DNA of 18,001 nt from CAYYNP01 sp964472545 (GTDB lineage Bacteria > Planctomycetota > Planctomycetia > Pirellulales > Thermoguttaceae), in the NCBI GenBank assembly GCA_964472545.1, contig CAYYNP010000208.1, forward strand, positions 1 through 18,001, read 5' to 3'. Shown piece by piece: positions 9,679-16,749 of this stretch. Position 1 is the first letter of the stretch, and each line of letters begins with the position of its first letter. A program made the translations under genes and the position numbers. Under the pieces are notes generated by a model that was not told the origin of the DNA, searched no databases, and saw nothing but the letters and a program-made list of their open reading frames with translations.

Positions 9679-9782
9679 TAAGGGCTTGTCCGGAAACAAC
9701 TTCGTCCGCTTCATGGTAGCCATCACACTCCGTGTGATGATTCGCCCGAAAAACTGCGAAGTTGTTTCCGGACAGGCCCTAA
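9679..9782. mobile_element. 98-bp MITE-like element with TAA target duplication
   Basis: Terminal inverted repeats at 9682-9704 and 9757-9779 match at 22 of 23 positions (core GTCCGGAAACAACTTCG). The element begins GGGC and ends GCCC, and both ends are flanked by a direct TAA (9679-9681 and 9780-9782). A direct, not inverted, flank points to a target-site duplication. The 52-bp interior has no gene but contains an 8-bp hairpin (CATCACAC 9721-9728 with GTGTGATG 9732-9739). A 3-bp TNA duplication with GGGC-type ends resembles IS5-family groups, so a non-autonomous derivative of such an element is the best guess; the family assignment is inference. It lies between the dinB promoter and start codon. 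Confidence 0.7.
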
Positions 9783-9832
9783 GATCACACGGCAGGGCGT
9801 ACGGAACAAGCTCACCAAGGTCTTGCTTGCGT

Positions 9833-9841
9833 ATTATATCA
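9833..9841 (-). promoter_or_regulatory. Extended -10 promoter for dinB
   Basis: On the minus strand TGA (9841-9839) directly precedes TATAAT (9838-9833), a perfect extended -10 in GC-rich DNA. No good -35 is present at 17 nt (GAGTAT), as is common for extended -10 promoters. The predicted start near 9826 would give a leader of about 180 nt containing the whole MITE-like element before the dinB ATG at 9642. Confidence 0.6.
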
Positions 9842-9912
9842 GATTGGGCTACGGCATACTCGGCGAAGTCCGAAAACTCGGTGATTGATTCGGAGTCGAC
9901 GGAGATCCGTGC

Positions 9913-11433
9913 TCAGTTCGACCTCGGCAGGCTAACTTCCGGCGGGCGGGGTGGCAGCCAGCGATTGATCGCCAGCAAGACACCCAAGACAATCGCCCAT
10001 TGCAGCAGGCAGTTCATCACGCTGGTCGGGTCCAGCGGATTGTACCATTGCCCGGGCTTGGCCTCTTGGACAAACCACCAGATCAGCAGTGTGATCGCAG
10101 CGGTGGGAACGAAACCGATCAGTACCACGTCCCACCAGCGGCCGAGCTTCCAGTCGCTTTGATCCGCGGCGAGTTCCTCTTTGCGGAGCCGAGAGGCTCC
10201 GTAGCGCATCACGGCCACCGCCAGCAGTGCACCCACCAGAATCAGCGCGTAGCCCCAGACGAAATCCTGGTTCTTGAGCACATGGAGACTTCTGGCCGAG
10301 GGGATCCCCAGCAGGTAAGTGGCCAGCACGACCAGAATGATCGCCCGCGAACGCTTCAGCCCCCGATCGATGAAGACGCGCACCGGGAGTTCCAGTTGGG
10401 CGATCAGCGAGGAGAAGCCCGCGAAACTCAACCCCAGGAAGAAGAGGATGGCCAGCGGACGCCCCATGAAGATCTGTGCGAAGAGTTGGGGCATCCAGAT
10501 GAAGGTCAGCCCCGTAGACGCCTTGCCGCTGGTGCGCATGATTTCGATCACTTCGGACTGCTCCATGGCCCTTCCCGTGTGGAGCACGGCGAAGACGGTT
10601 CCGAAGACCATCAGCGCCGCCAGCAGAGAGACGCAGTTGTTGGCGATCGGAGTAATGAAGGCGTTTCTCACCAGGCCGTGTTTTCGTTTGACGTAGGCCG
10701 CGTAGGTGAGATAGAGTCCCCAGCCGGCCCCCACGTCCCAGGCGTTTTGCGTCAAGGCCTCCATCCAGATCTTGGGCTTCGCGAGTTGTCCCCACTCGGG
10801 CGTAAACAAGTAGGCAACCCCGGCCCACGCGCCCGGCATCGTCAGGGCGCGGATCACGCAGAAGATCACGATCGCCAGCAACGCGGGAATCAGGACCTTA
10901 TTGATCCGTTCGATCGAGCCGACTCCGCGCCAGATGGCAAGGGCCCCGAAGCCCATCACGACGGCGTGCGTGATCAAAGGCCAGCCGCCGTTTTGATACG
11001 CGGTCCAGGTTGCTTCTGCGGCTTCGTGCGACAAGGGAAGCGGGTTGACTAGCATCTGGACGAAGTAGTAGACGCACCATCCCACGACGACCGAATAGAA
11101 GAACGTGATGGCGAGGGTCACGAAGGTCATGAACGCCCCCATCCAGGCAAACTGCTTGCCGGCGACGCTCGCGACGGTTCCCACCACGCCCATCCTGCAC
11201 TTGCGGCCCAACGCGTATTCCGCGATGACCAACGGGATGCTCCAGAGGAACAGAAACGTCACCCAGGCGACGAGGAAGGCGCCCGCTCCTTCGTCGGAGC
11301 CGTTTTGGGCCACGATCCGGGGAAAACGCCAGATGTTCCCCGTGCCCACCGCGATCCCGACCACGCTCAGCAAGAAACCGAGCCGCGACGAAAACCGCAT
11401 GTTCACACTTGCGTCAGGAGTGCTTGCCGACAT
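9913..11433 (-). CDS. Sodium-dependent NSS (LeuT-type) amino acid transporter
   Basis: This 506-aa membrane protein belongs to the neurotransmitter:sodium symporter (SNF) family, which imports amino acids or amines with Na+. The TM1 signature GIAVGTGNIWRFP (residues 26-38) parallels LeuT GNAVGLGNFWRFP. TM2 has EYALGRK, TM6 has GWGLYLTYAAYVKR, and TM8 has FAGFSSLIAQLE, the region holding Na2 ligands in LeuT. About eleven to twelve hydrophobic segments are visible, a normal count and length. Start choice: ATG 11433 (MSASTPDASVN) has a weak GAGA upstream. An in-frame TTG at 11493 follows GGAG and would overlap the upstream gene by 11 bp, and ATG 11400 is a third option. It lies 49 bp after the M14 peptidase stop on the same strand, so one operon is likely and import of released amino acids is a reasonable role. 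The substrate cannot be read from the sequence. Confidence 0.92.
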   Translation of the reverse strand: MSASTPDASVNMRFSSRLGFLLSVVGIAVGTGNIWRFPRIVAQNGSDEGAGAFLVAWVTFLFLWSIPLVIAEYALGRKCRMGVVGTVASVAGKQFAWMGAFMTFVTLAITFFYSVVVGWCVYYFVQMLVNPLPLSHEAAEATWTAYQNGGWPLITHAVVMGFGALAIWRGVGSIERINKVLIPALLAIVIFCVIRALTMPGAWAGVAYLFTPEWGQLAKPKIWMEALTQNAWDVGAGWGLYLTYAAYVKRKHGLVRNAFITPIANNCVSLLAALMVFGTVFAVLHTGRAMEQSEVIEIMRTSGKASTGLTFIWMPQLFAQIFMGRPLAILFFLGLSFAGFSSLIAQLELPVRVFIDRGLKRSRAIILVVLATYLLGIPSARSLHVLKNQDFVWGYALILVGALLAVAVMRYGASRLRKEELAADQSDWKLGRWWDVVLIGFVPTAAITLLIWWFVQEAKPGQWYNPLDPTSVMNCLLQWAIVLGVLLAINRWLPPRPPEVSLPRSN

Positions 11434-11482
11434 GATTCTCGCTGTTCTCGGGTTGCGCGCTACTGCTACGTCCACCGGCCGT

Positions 11483-13216
11483 TCATCGCCCAACTCTCTC
11501 CGAGGCGACGTGAAGGGGCCGGTAGCATTTGCGGATCGGATACGCCTTGCCCTGATGAAGCTCGCCGTCTAAGAAGCCCCAAGCCGCCACGCCGTCGATA
11601 CTCTCTGGTTCGAGCAGATGGAAGATCAGAATCCCCAGCGGCTGCGCGGTTCGCACCAGATAACTTCCCTTTGGCATTTGAGCCCGGGTCGTCTCGAAGT
11701 GGCCCGTCAACTCCTTGAGCACGTGCCCCTGATAGGGCCGCCCGGTGGAAGCGATCTTCTCGATCACGAACGCTTCTGCCTCTCCCTGCCAGTCGGCGAG
11801 CAACTTCTCCACAACGATTCCGTGGCGGCTCAGCAATTCTAGCGTCTCGTCACAACTTGCCGGGATCAGATAGGCAGCGGGAAGACGACCGGTCTTCGTG
11901 GCCGTGAAACGATCGTAGACCGGCATCCGCTCCGAAACGAACTCCTGCGGCGGCGCAATCCGCGCCGTCGTCGTCGGCGGACGGCCGGGCGTCTGCGGCT
12001 TCTCCAGAAGGATCTCCTCTTCGCCGCGGGAAGTGACCTCGTAGCGAAGCGTCAGGGCCGGCGCGTTTTCCGGGTGCAGTCCCCAATTGGTGACACGGGC
12101 GTCCGCCTCACGCGTCAAGCGCAGAACTTGCGGCCCATGGCGGGCGATCTCCTCGAGCACGGTCGACACGAAGAGATGGGTCGCCTTGACGCGCTGATGA
12201 AAAGGCAGATAGCAGGTCGCTTCGCTGAGCACGCCGATGCGGTTGCGCAACCCGATGTAGTTGGTGATCCGCCGCGGGTCCGGGGCGCTCTGGTACCAAC
12301 CCCGACTCCCTCCGCCGCGTGGCACGTTCCCGTACACGAACGTCGGAATCCCATGGGCCTCTTGCATCCGCCGGCGCACGGTGGGCAGCAATTCGTCTTG
12401 ATTGAAGTGCAGGATTCCGCTTTCCGTGTCTGGATGAAGCGGGGGAGAGTAGGTCAGTTGGTAGCCGTGGCGGGTGCCGTTGGTGGCGTGCAGGTCGATG
12501 AGCACGTCCGGGTCCCACGTCGTGTAGACGTGTTGCAGCGCAGCCCGCATTTCCGGCGATTCGGCCTTCATGCCGTCGCGATTCAGATCGAGGCCCTGTC
12601 CGTTGGAACGTATGCCGACCACTTCCGGTTCAGATTGACTGCGGCGGTGCTTCTGCCAGGGGCCCCAGGTCTCGTTGCCGTCGATGTTGTAGATTGGCGT
12701 CGTCAGCAACACGATCTTCTCCAGCACGCCGCCTTTCGGCTCTTGGGCCAAGTCGCGCAGCAGCATCAGAACGGCCTCTTTTCCTTCCACCTCGCCGGCG
12801 TGGATGTTGGCCTGAACGTATACCACGGGCTTGCCCGTTCGGCGGGCGGCGGCCGCGGCCGCCACCGGTGGGCTGGCAGCGACGACCAACGGAATCCGGT
12901 GTCCTCGCGTGCTGGTGCCGATGAACTCCATCGAGATCGGTGCCCCGTTTGCTTGCAGATCCTCGAGGAACCGCAAGACGTCTGCGTAGTGGGAAGTCTC
13001 CCGGTAGTCGGTCCGTTCGGGGCGCGTTTCGGGCCATCGGAGATCACCCGGCGGCTCCGGCTCCTTCACGACTTGACGGACGGTGTGTTTCGAGTCGGCA
13101 CGGCCGTCGATCGTGGGCGGAACGGAGACCCGTTCTTCGGCTCCAAACGTCTCCGGGAGCCCAAGAATGCAAACCAACAACAAACACATAAGCGAAAAAG
13201 ACTTGCGTGGGAGCAT
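11483..13216 (-). CDS. Exported M14 zinc carboxypeptidase
   Basis: This 577-aa protein has a signal peptide (MLPRKSFSLMCLLLVCILG, cleavage near residue 25) and an M14 metallopeptidase domain at about 75-360. The family removes C-terminal residues using one zinc. Visible catalytic residues are H139 and E142 (NIHAGEVEG) and H243 (IDLHATNG) as zinc ligands, N212-R213 (GLDLNRDG) for the substrate carboxylate, and E332 (GVLSEATCY) as general base. All are present, so it should be active. A C-terminal region of about 200 residues follows that I cannot assign. The start at 13216 has AAGGAAGAGA upstream and immediately precedes the signal peptide. It is the first gene of a probable two-gene unit with the NSS transporter, so secreted peptide cleavage coupled to uptake is inferred. 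A promoter candidate lies about 105 bp upstream, inside a DUF1593 remnant on the other strand. Confidence 0.9.
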   Translation of the reverse strand: MLPRKSFSLMCLLLVCILGLPETFGAEERVSVPPTIDGRADSKHTVRQVVKEPEPPGDLRWPETRPERTDYRETSHYADVLRFLEDLQANGAPISMEFIGTSTRGHRIPLVVAASPPVAAAAAARRTGKPVVYVQANIHAGEVEGKEAVLMLLRDLAQEPKGGVLEKIVLLTTPIYNIDGNETWGPWQKHRRSQSEPEVVGIRSNGQGLDLNRDGMKAESPEMRAALQHVYTTWDPDVLIDLHATNGTRHGYQLTYSPPLHPDTESGILHFNQDELLPTVRRRMQEAHGIPTFVYGNVPRGGGSRGWYQSAPDPRRITNYIGLRNRIGVLSEATCYLPFHQRVKATHLFVSTVLEEIARHGPQVLRLTREADARVTNWGLHPENAPALTLRYEVTSRGEEEILLEKPQTPGRPPTTTARIAPPQEFVSERMPVYDRFTATKTGRLPAAYLIPASCDETLELLSRHGIVVEKLLADWQGEAEAFVIEKIASTGRPYQGHVLKELTGHFETTRAQMPKGSYLVRTAQPLGILIFHLLEPESIDGVAAWGFLDGELHQGKAYPIRKCYRPLHVASERVGR

Positions 13217-13317
13217 GATTCTCTCTTCCTTCCGATGTCAGCGTCGGCGGTGTCCGGTCCAAATCCCCCGACAAGGCCATTTGCATTGTGGTCGAGAATC
13301 CCCTCTCCGCTGCACTG

Positions 13318-13600
13318 CATTGGGCCATTCTATTGCGTGGATTGGCTACGATCAACCGCGGCCCGCTCTGTGCCGTCTACGAGGCCAACGGCGGGGCATT
13401 TCGCTCCGATGGCGACTCCCCTTCGTTCATGCGCCAGATTGACGTCACCAACGCCACGACCGCGACCCGTGCCGGTTTTCGTCGTCCCCGACGAGCCCGG
13501 CAAGACGATTCACGTCATCCTGGAGGTCACCGACGAGGGCAGTCCGTCGCTGGCGCGCTGCCAGAACACCGTTCTTACGGTCGCCGAGGATATCGAGTGA
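13318..13600 (+). pseudogene. Frameshifted 3' remnant of a DUF1593 gene
   Basis: Two overlapping frames together read like the C-terminal part of DUF1593 proteins, which are exported nucleoside-hydrolase-like proteins common in planctomycetes and often annotated cellulose-binding. Frame one (from about 13318) gives INRGPLCAVYE (from 13351) and SDGDSPSFMRQI, close to the family pattern GHGPLG-LYP and EGDTPSFLxLI, then DVTNATTAT. Near 13465-13475 homology moves to the next frame: VFVVPDEPGKTIHVILEV, then TDEGSPSLARCQ and a stop at 13598-13600, close to the usual ending HIILEVTDDGTPxLTRYRRV. The stretch between FMRQI and DVTNATTAT is much shorter than in intact relatives, so an internal deletion is likely as well. 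No start codon, Shine-Dalgarno site or catalytic N-terminal part is present. The match is from memory of the family, not a search. Confidence 0.65.
13327..13355 (-). promoter_or_regulatory. Candidate sigma-70 promoter for the M14-NSS unit
   Basis: On the minus strand TTGATC (13355-13350) is followed by 17 nt and TAGAAT (13332-13327), five of six to the -10 consensus. The predicted start is near 13320, leaving a leader of about 100 nt before the M14 ATG at 13216. It lies within the DUF1593 remnant. Confidence 0.45.
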
Positions 13601-13625
13601 TTGAAGAGGACACCGCGGCGGTCTC

Positions 13626-13654
13626 TTGGCATCGCCACCGTGAACCTGTAAGAT
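13626..13654 (+). promoter_or_regulatory. Candidate sigma-70 promoter for the PQQ-sialidase unit
   Basis: TTGGCA (13626-13631, five of six) is followed by 17 nt and TAAGAT (13649-13654, four of six). The predicted start near 13661 gives a leader of about 100 nt before the ATG at 13765. It begins 25 bp after the stop of the DUF1593 remnant, so it would not be transcribed with it. Confidence 0.4.
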
Positions 13655-13764
13655 GACCTCCTTGACGACTGCCCTGAGTCCGCTGACCTAAGTGGCCTCG
13701 GGGTGCATGTTTCGCTGAACCAATACAGTTTCCCTTTCGCACGTTATTGCGAGGTTTGTACATC

Positions 13765-15252
13765 ATGAGCATTGGCCGTCTCCGACGAGGTTCGATCGCA
13801 TTCTCGACAACGTGCGTTCTCGTGCTGGCGCTTAGCGCCGCGCTTGCCGACGAGCCGAATTGGCCGCGTTGGCGCGGGCCGACGAACGACGGCAAGTCGA
13901 CCGACACCGGGCTGTTGAAGAGTTGGCCCGAGGGCGGTCCCGAGTTGCTCTGGCACTGCGATGACGTAGGGCAAGGGTTCTCGAGCCCCACGTTTGCCGG
14001 CGGGTGCATCTACATCACCGGCCGCAAACCGGCTGCCGGCGGCGAGGAGCTTTTCACCCCGGCGGGCGAAAGCAGTATGCGAGACGGCCGCCAGTCGGCG
14101 TCGGACACCGAGAAGCCTCGAGCCGACGTCGGCTCCGGGTATTACGACTACCCCGGCACGCATCTCCACCTGACGTGTTTGGATATGAGCGGCAAGATTC
14201 TCTGGAGCCAGGACATCGGCCCGGCCTACGAGCACAAATTTGTCGGCGCCCGCTCGTCGGTCACCACGGATGACGGTCTGCTGTACGTCCTCAGCGGCCT
14301 CGGCGGGTTGGGGTGTTACGACGGCAAAACCGGCGAGACGAAATGGACGCGGCCGGTCGAGGATTTTGAAGGAATGCAGGGCCGTATCAACTGGGGATAC
14401 GCCGAATCGCCCTTGATTGTCGACGACAAAGTCATCTTCACTCCCGGCGGCGAGAAGACCTTCATGGTCGCGCTGGACAAAACAACGGGCAAAACCATCT
14501 GGCAATCTCCGCCGGTGACCGAAGTCCACTACGTGCCGGCGCGCTACGTCGAGTACAAAGATATTCCCATGATCGTCACCGGGTCGAAGGACCTCTTGAT
14601 CGGCATCCACGCCAAGACGGGCCAGGTTCTCTGGACGCACCCGCACGGCGAGGGCAGTCAGGCCAACGTCCCCACGCCGGTGTTCGACGACGGCTACGTG
14701 TTTTGGGCCGTCGGTTATGGCCGCGGCGGCATCTGCATCGAACTCGAGGTGGATCCCCAGACCAAGAAGATCACGACCAGGGAGTTGTGGGAAGCCGAGC
14801 CGCGAAGCAAGAGCGTCATCATGGACTGCCAGACGGGCGGCTATGTGCTCCACGAAGGTTACGTCTACGGCACGAACGGCTACAAAGGCTGGACTTGCCT
14901 GGAAATGAAGACCGGCAAGCCCATGTGGCAGGTCATGGGCGTGAGCAAGGGCTCGATCTGTTGGGCCGACGGCATGCTCTACATGCACAGCCTCAAAGAC
15001 GGCCGCATCGCGCTGGTCGAATGCACGCCGAAGGAGTATCGGCAGACGGGTGAGTTGTTGGCCCCGATTGCCGACGGCAAGAGCATCGTCGCCCACTGCA
15101 AGAAGCTGGGCATCCCGGCCCCGGAAGGGCCCGTTGCCGAGATCAAGGACGAACGCCGCGGCCCCAGTTGGGCCCACCCCGTCGTCGCCGGCGGCCGTTT
15201 GTACCAACGCTTCCACCGCCATCTATACTGCTATGACGTCACGGCGAAGTGA
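13765..15252 (+). CDS. Exported PQQ-like beta-propeller repeat protein
   Basis: This 495-aa protein has a signal peptide (hydrophobic run TTCVLVLALSAALA, cleavage near residue 28) followed by an entry motif common in planctomycete PQQ-like propeller proteins, NWPRWRGPTNDG then GLLKSWPEGGPELLW. The rest is made of propeller blades with recurring YDGKTGETKW, LDKTTGKTIW, HAKTGQVLW and MKTGKPMW strands, the PQQ/BamB-type repeat. No dehydrogenase catalytic residues are obvious, so it is more likely a structural or binding propeller than a quinoprotein enzyme; its ligand is unknown. The ATG at 13765 is preferred over the in-frame TTG at 13747 because it starts just before the basic signal-peptide N-region; GAGG lies about 10 nt upstream. 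It is followed 97 bp later by the first sialidase-like gene on the same strand, so co-transcription is plausible. Confidence 0.88.
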   Translation: MSIGRLRRGSIAFSTTCVLVLALSAALADEPNWPRWRGPTNDGKSTDTGLLKSWPEGGPELLWHCDDVGQGFSSPTFAGGCIYITGRKPAAGGEELFTPAGESSMRDGRQSASDTEKPRADVGSGYYDYPGTHLHLTCLDMSGKILWSQDIGPAYEHKFVGARSSVTTDDGLLYVLSGLGGLGCYDGKTGETKWTRPVEDFEGMQGRINWGYAESPLIVDDKVIFTPGGEKTFMVALDKTTGKTIWQSPPVTEVHYVPARYVEYKDIPMIVTGSKDLLIGIHAKTGQVLWTHPHGEGSQANVPTPVFDDGYVFWAVGYGRGGICIELEVDPQTKKITTRELWEAEPRSKSVIMDCQTGGYVLHEGYVYGTNGYKGWTCLEMKTGKPMWQVMGVSKGSICWADGMLYMHSLKDGRIALVECTPKEYRQTGELLAPIADGKSIVAHCKKLGIPAPEGPVAEIKDERRGPSWAHPVVAGGRLYQRFHRHLYCYDVTAK

Positions 15253-15279
15253 TCCATATGCCATCTCAAAATGGTCCTC

Positions 15280-15313
15280 GGGTGGCTGGTGGCTGAGCGC
15301 AACGAAGCCCCAC
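15280..15313 (+). repeat. REP-like fragment with GGGTGGCTGG head
   Basis: GGGTGGCTGG (15280-15289) is identical to the head of the hairpin at 20-52. The following bases can form an imperfect hairpin between GTGGCT (15289-15294) and AGCCCCAC (15306-15313), with a two-base bulge and an 11-nt loop. It lies in the short gap between the PQQ-like and sialidase genes. Repeat-family membership is inference. Confidence 0.35.
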
Positions 15314-15349
15314 AAGGCCGAACATCCCGGCTCAGGCAAGGGAGCATCA

Positions 15350-16717
15350 ATGCACACGGCAAGACGAGGTCTGATCTTCGCTGCGACCCTTGGGATCAGC
15401 CTGTGGAGTTCGGTTCTTCCAGCCGGCCAGCCGGAGTTGACGCACACACGGCTCTTTGAGAACCACGAGACGGAAGCGGCCCGGCTCGCGGCCCTCGGGC
15501 CCGACGGAAAGACTTTCCAGCGACACCACAACGGTGAGGTGAATTACCGTATCCCGGCGATGGCCGTTTCGACCAAGGGTACGATCATCGCGATGTGCAA
15601 CGGTCGCACGGGTACGCCGCTTGACGGTTGCGAGTATTGCACGATCGTGGCGCGGCGCAGCACCGACGGCGGCAAGACGTGGGAGCCGGAGACGACCGTT
15701 CGAGAGATCCCATACCGCAGTATCTTCACCGGGTCGGCCGTTGTCGATCCGACAAATGGCGAGATCATGTTCTTCTGCCATCAATGGCCGATGCGAGAGA
15801 GGGCCAAGAGGCTCTACACGGATCTGGAATCCGACGACGCTTACGAAGGCTTTGCCGTTTTGCGCAGCACGGACGACGGCAAGACCTGGAAGTTCGAACG
15901 GCTCACGTTCAAGCCCGGTGCGTTTTGCGAAAGTGCCGACCCATGTGGCAGCGATACGGGTTTCATGATCAGCAAAGGCCCGTTCAAGGGCCGTCTGATC
16001 GTTCCAGCCCGTTCCGGGGCTCCGGTGGAGACGATGGAACGGTTCTGTGAGAAGAACCACCTGAGAATGGGCTGGTACGACAAATCGGCAGACGGCGGGC
16101 CGCAACGTGTCGGCTGCAATACGGTGATCTATAGCGACGACCACGGCAAGACGTGGACCGTCGGCGGCATCGAGCGCCCCGGCACCGGCGAAGCATGCCT
16201 GGCCGAACTCTCCGACGGCACGTTGTATCTCGACTCCCGTATCCCCGGCGGCTTTCGCGTCGCGGCCAGAAGCACCGACGGCGGCGAGAACTTCACCGAG
16301 CTTACCGTAACACCGGTGGTATGCCCGAATTCCGGTTGCGCCGCGTCGATCATCACTGTACCCGAAGAAGTACACGGCCGCCGATTGTTGGTGCTTACGA
16401 CCCCGACGGGTAACCAGTTCGGCTGGAGCATGCTCCGCGACCGTACACGGTTCACGGCTTTCGTCTCGTTTGACGACGGAAAGACGTGGCCGCTAAAGAA
16501 GCTCATCAACGAAGGCCCGAGCGGCTATTCCGTGTCCGTCATGGACCGGAAAGGGAACTTCTTCGTCCTCTACGAGAAAGGCGAAGCATTCTATCGCGAC
16601 ACGGGTGTTTCGATCGTCACGTTCAATATCGAGTGGTTGCTCGACGGTGAGGATATTCATAGTTTTCAGCCAGCGAACGACATGTCGGATCAACGGAAAG
16701 CTCCCATTGTCCCCTGA
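15350..16717 (+). CDS. Exported sialidase-like BNR-repeat glycoside hydrolase
   Basis: This 455-aa protein has a signal peptide (residues 1-26) and a six-bladed-propeller sialidase (GH33-like) domain. GH33 enzymes release terminal sialic acids. Five Asp-box motifs (SxDxGxxW type) are visible at S104-W111, S173-W180, S262-W269, S308-F315 and S373-W380. Catalytic landmarks fit: YRIP with R67 of the arginine triad, candidate R303 (GGFRVAARS) and R365, E281 (GTGEACLAEL), and Y393 (SGYSVSV) as the probable nucleophile, followed by VLYEKG. D92 in GTPLDG may be the acid/base. Length is ordinary. The ATG at 15350 has GGAG with 5-nt spacing and begins the signal peptide; the frame is open further upstream into the PQQ-like gene, which is not coding. 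It is followed 32 bp later by a paralogue. The exact sugar cleaved cannot be known from the sequence. Confidence 0.87.
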   Translation: MHTARRGLIFAATLGISLWSSVLPAGQPELTHTRLFENHETEAARLAALGPDGKTFQRHHNGEVNYRIPAMAVSTKGTIIAMCNGRTGTPLDGCEYCTIVARRSTDGGKTWEPETTVREIPYRSIFTGSAVVDPTNGEIMFFCHQWPMRERAKRLYTDLESDDAYEGFAVLRSTDDGKTWKFERLTFKPGAFCESADPCGSDTGFMISKGPFKGRLIVPARSGAPVETMERFCEKNHLRMGWYDKSADGGPQRVGCNTVIYSDDHGKTWTVGGIERPGTGEACLAELSDGTLYLDSRIPGGFRVAARSTDGGENFTELTVTPVVCPNSGCAASIITVPEEVHGRRLLVLTTPTGNQFGWSMLRDRTRFTAFVSFDDGKTWPLKKLINEGPSGYSVSVMDRKGNFFVLYEKGEAFYRDTGVSIVTFNIEWLLDGEDIHSFQPANDMSDQRKAPIVP

Positions 16718-16749
16718 CCGTTAATCGACGCTTATGAGGTGCTGTTTCG

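Larger units (their letters stand above)
13217..13764. other. Gap between divergent genes, holding a gene remnant and promoters
   Basis: This 548-bp gap lies between the start of the minus-strand M14 gene and the plus-strand PQQ-like gene. About half of it (13318-13600) is a broken 3' end of a DUF1593 gene. Promoter candidates face outward in both directions. No intact gene was found; longer open frames crossing it are shadows of neighbouring genes. Confidence 0.6.

Noticed and set aside
11484..11486. ATGA stop/start overlap as the transporter start
   Set aside because: The ATG that overlaps the M14 stop codon is not in the transporter frame, so it cannot be its start.
12074..13600. 508-codon plus-strand open frame ending in the DUF1593-like tail
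   Set aside because: Only the last roughly 45 residues resemble a protein family; the rest is antisense to the M14 gene. The tail is treated as a gene remnant.
13744..15222. 492-codon minus-strand open frame opposite the PQQ-like gene
   Set aside because: The plus strand has a signal peptide and repeated propeller motifs; the antisense translation has none.
15347..16375. 342-codon minus-strand open frame opposite the first sialidase-like gene
   Set aside because: The sense strand has five Asp boxes and the catalytic landmarks; the antisense frame is a composition shadow.
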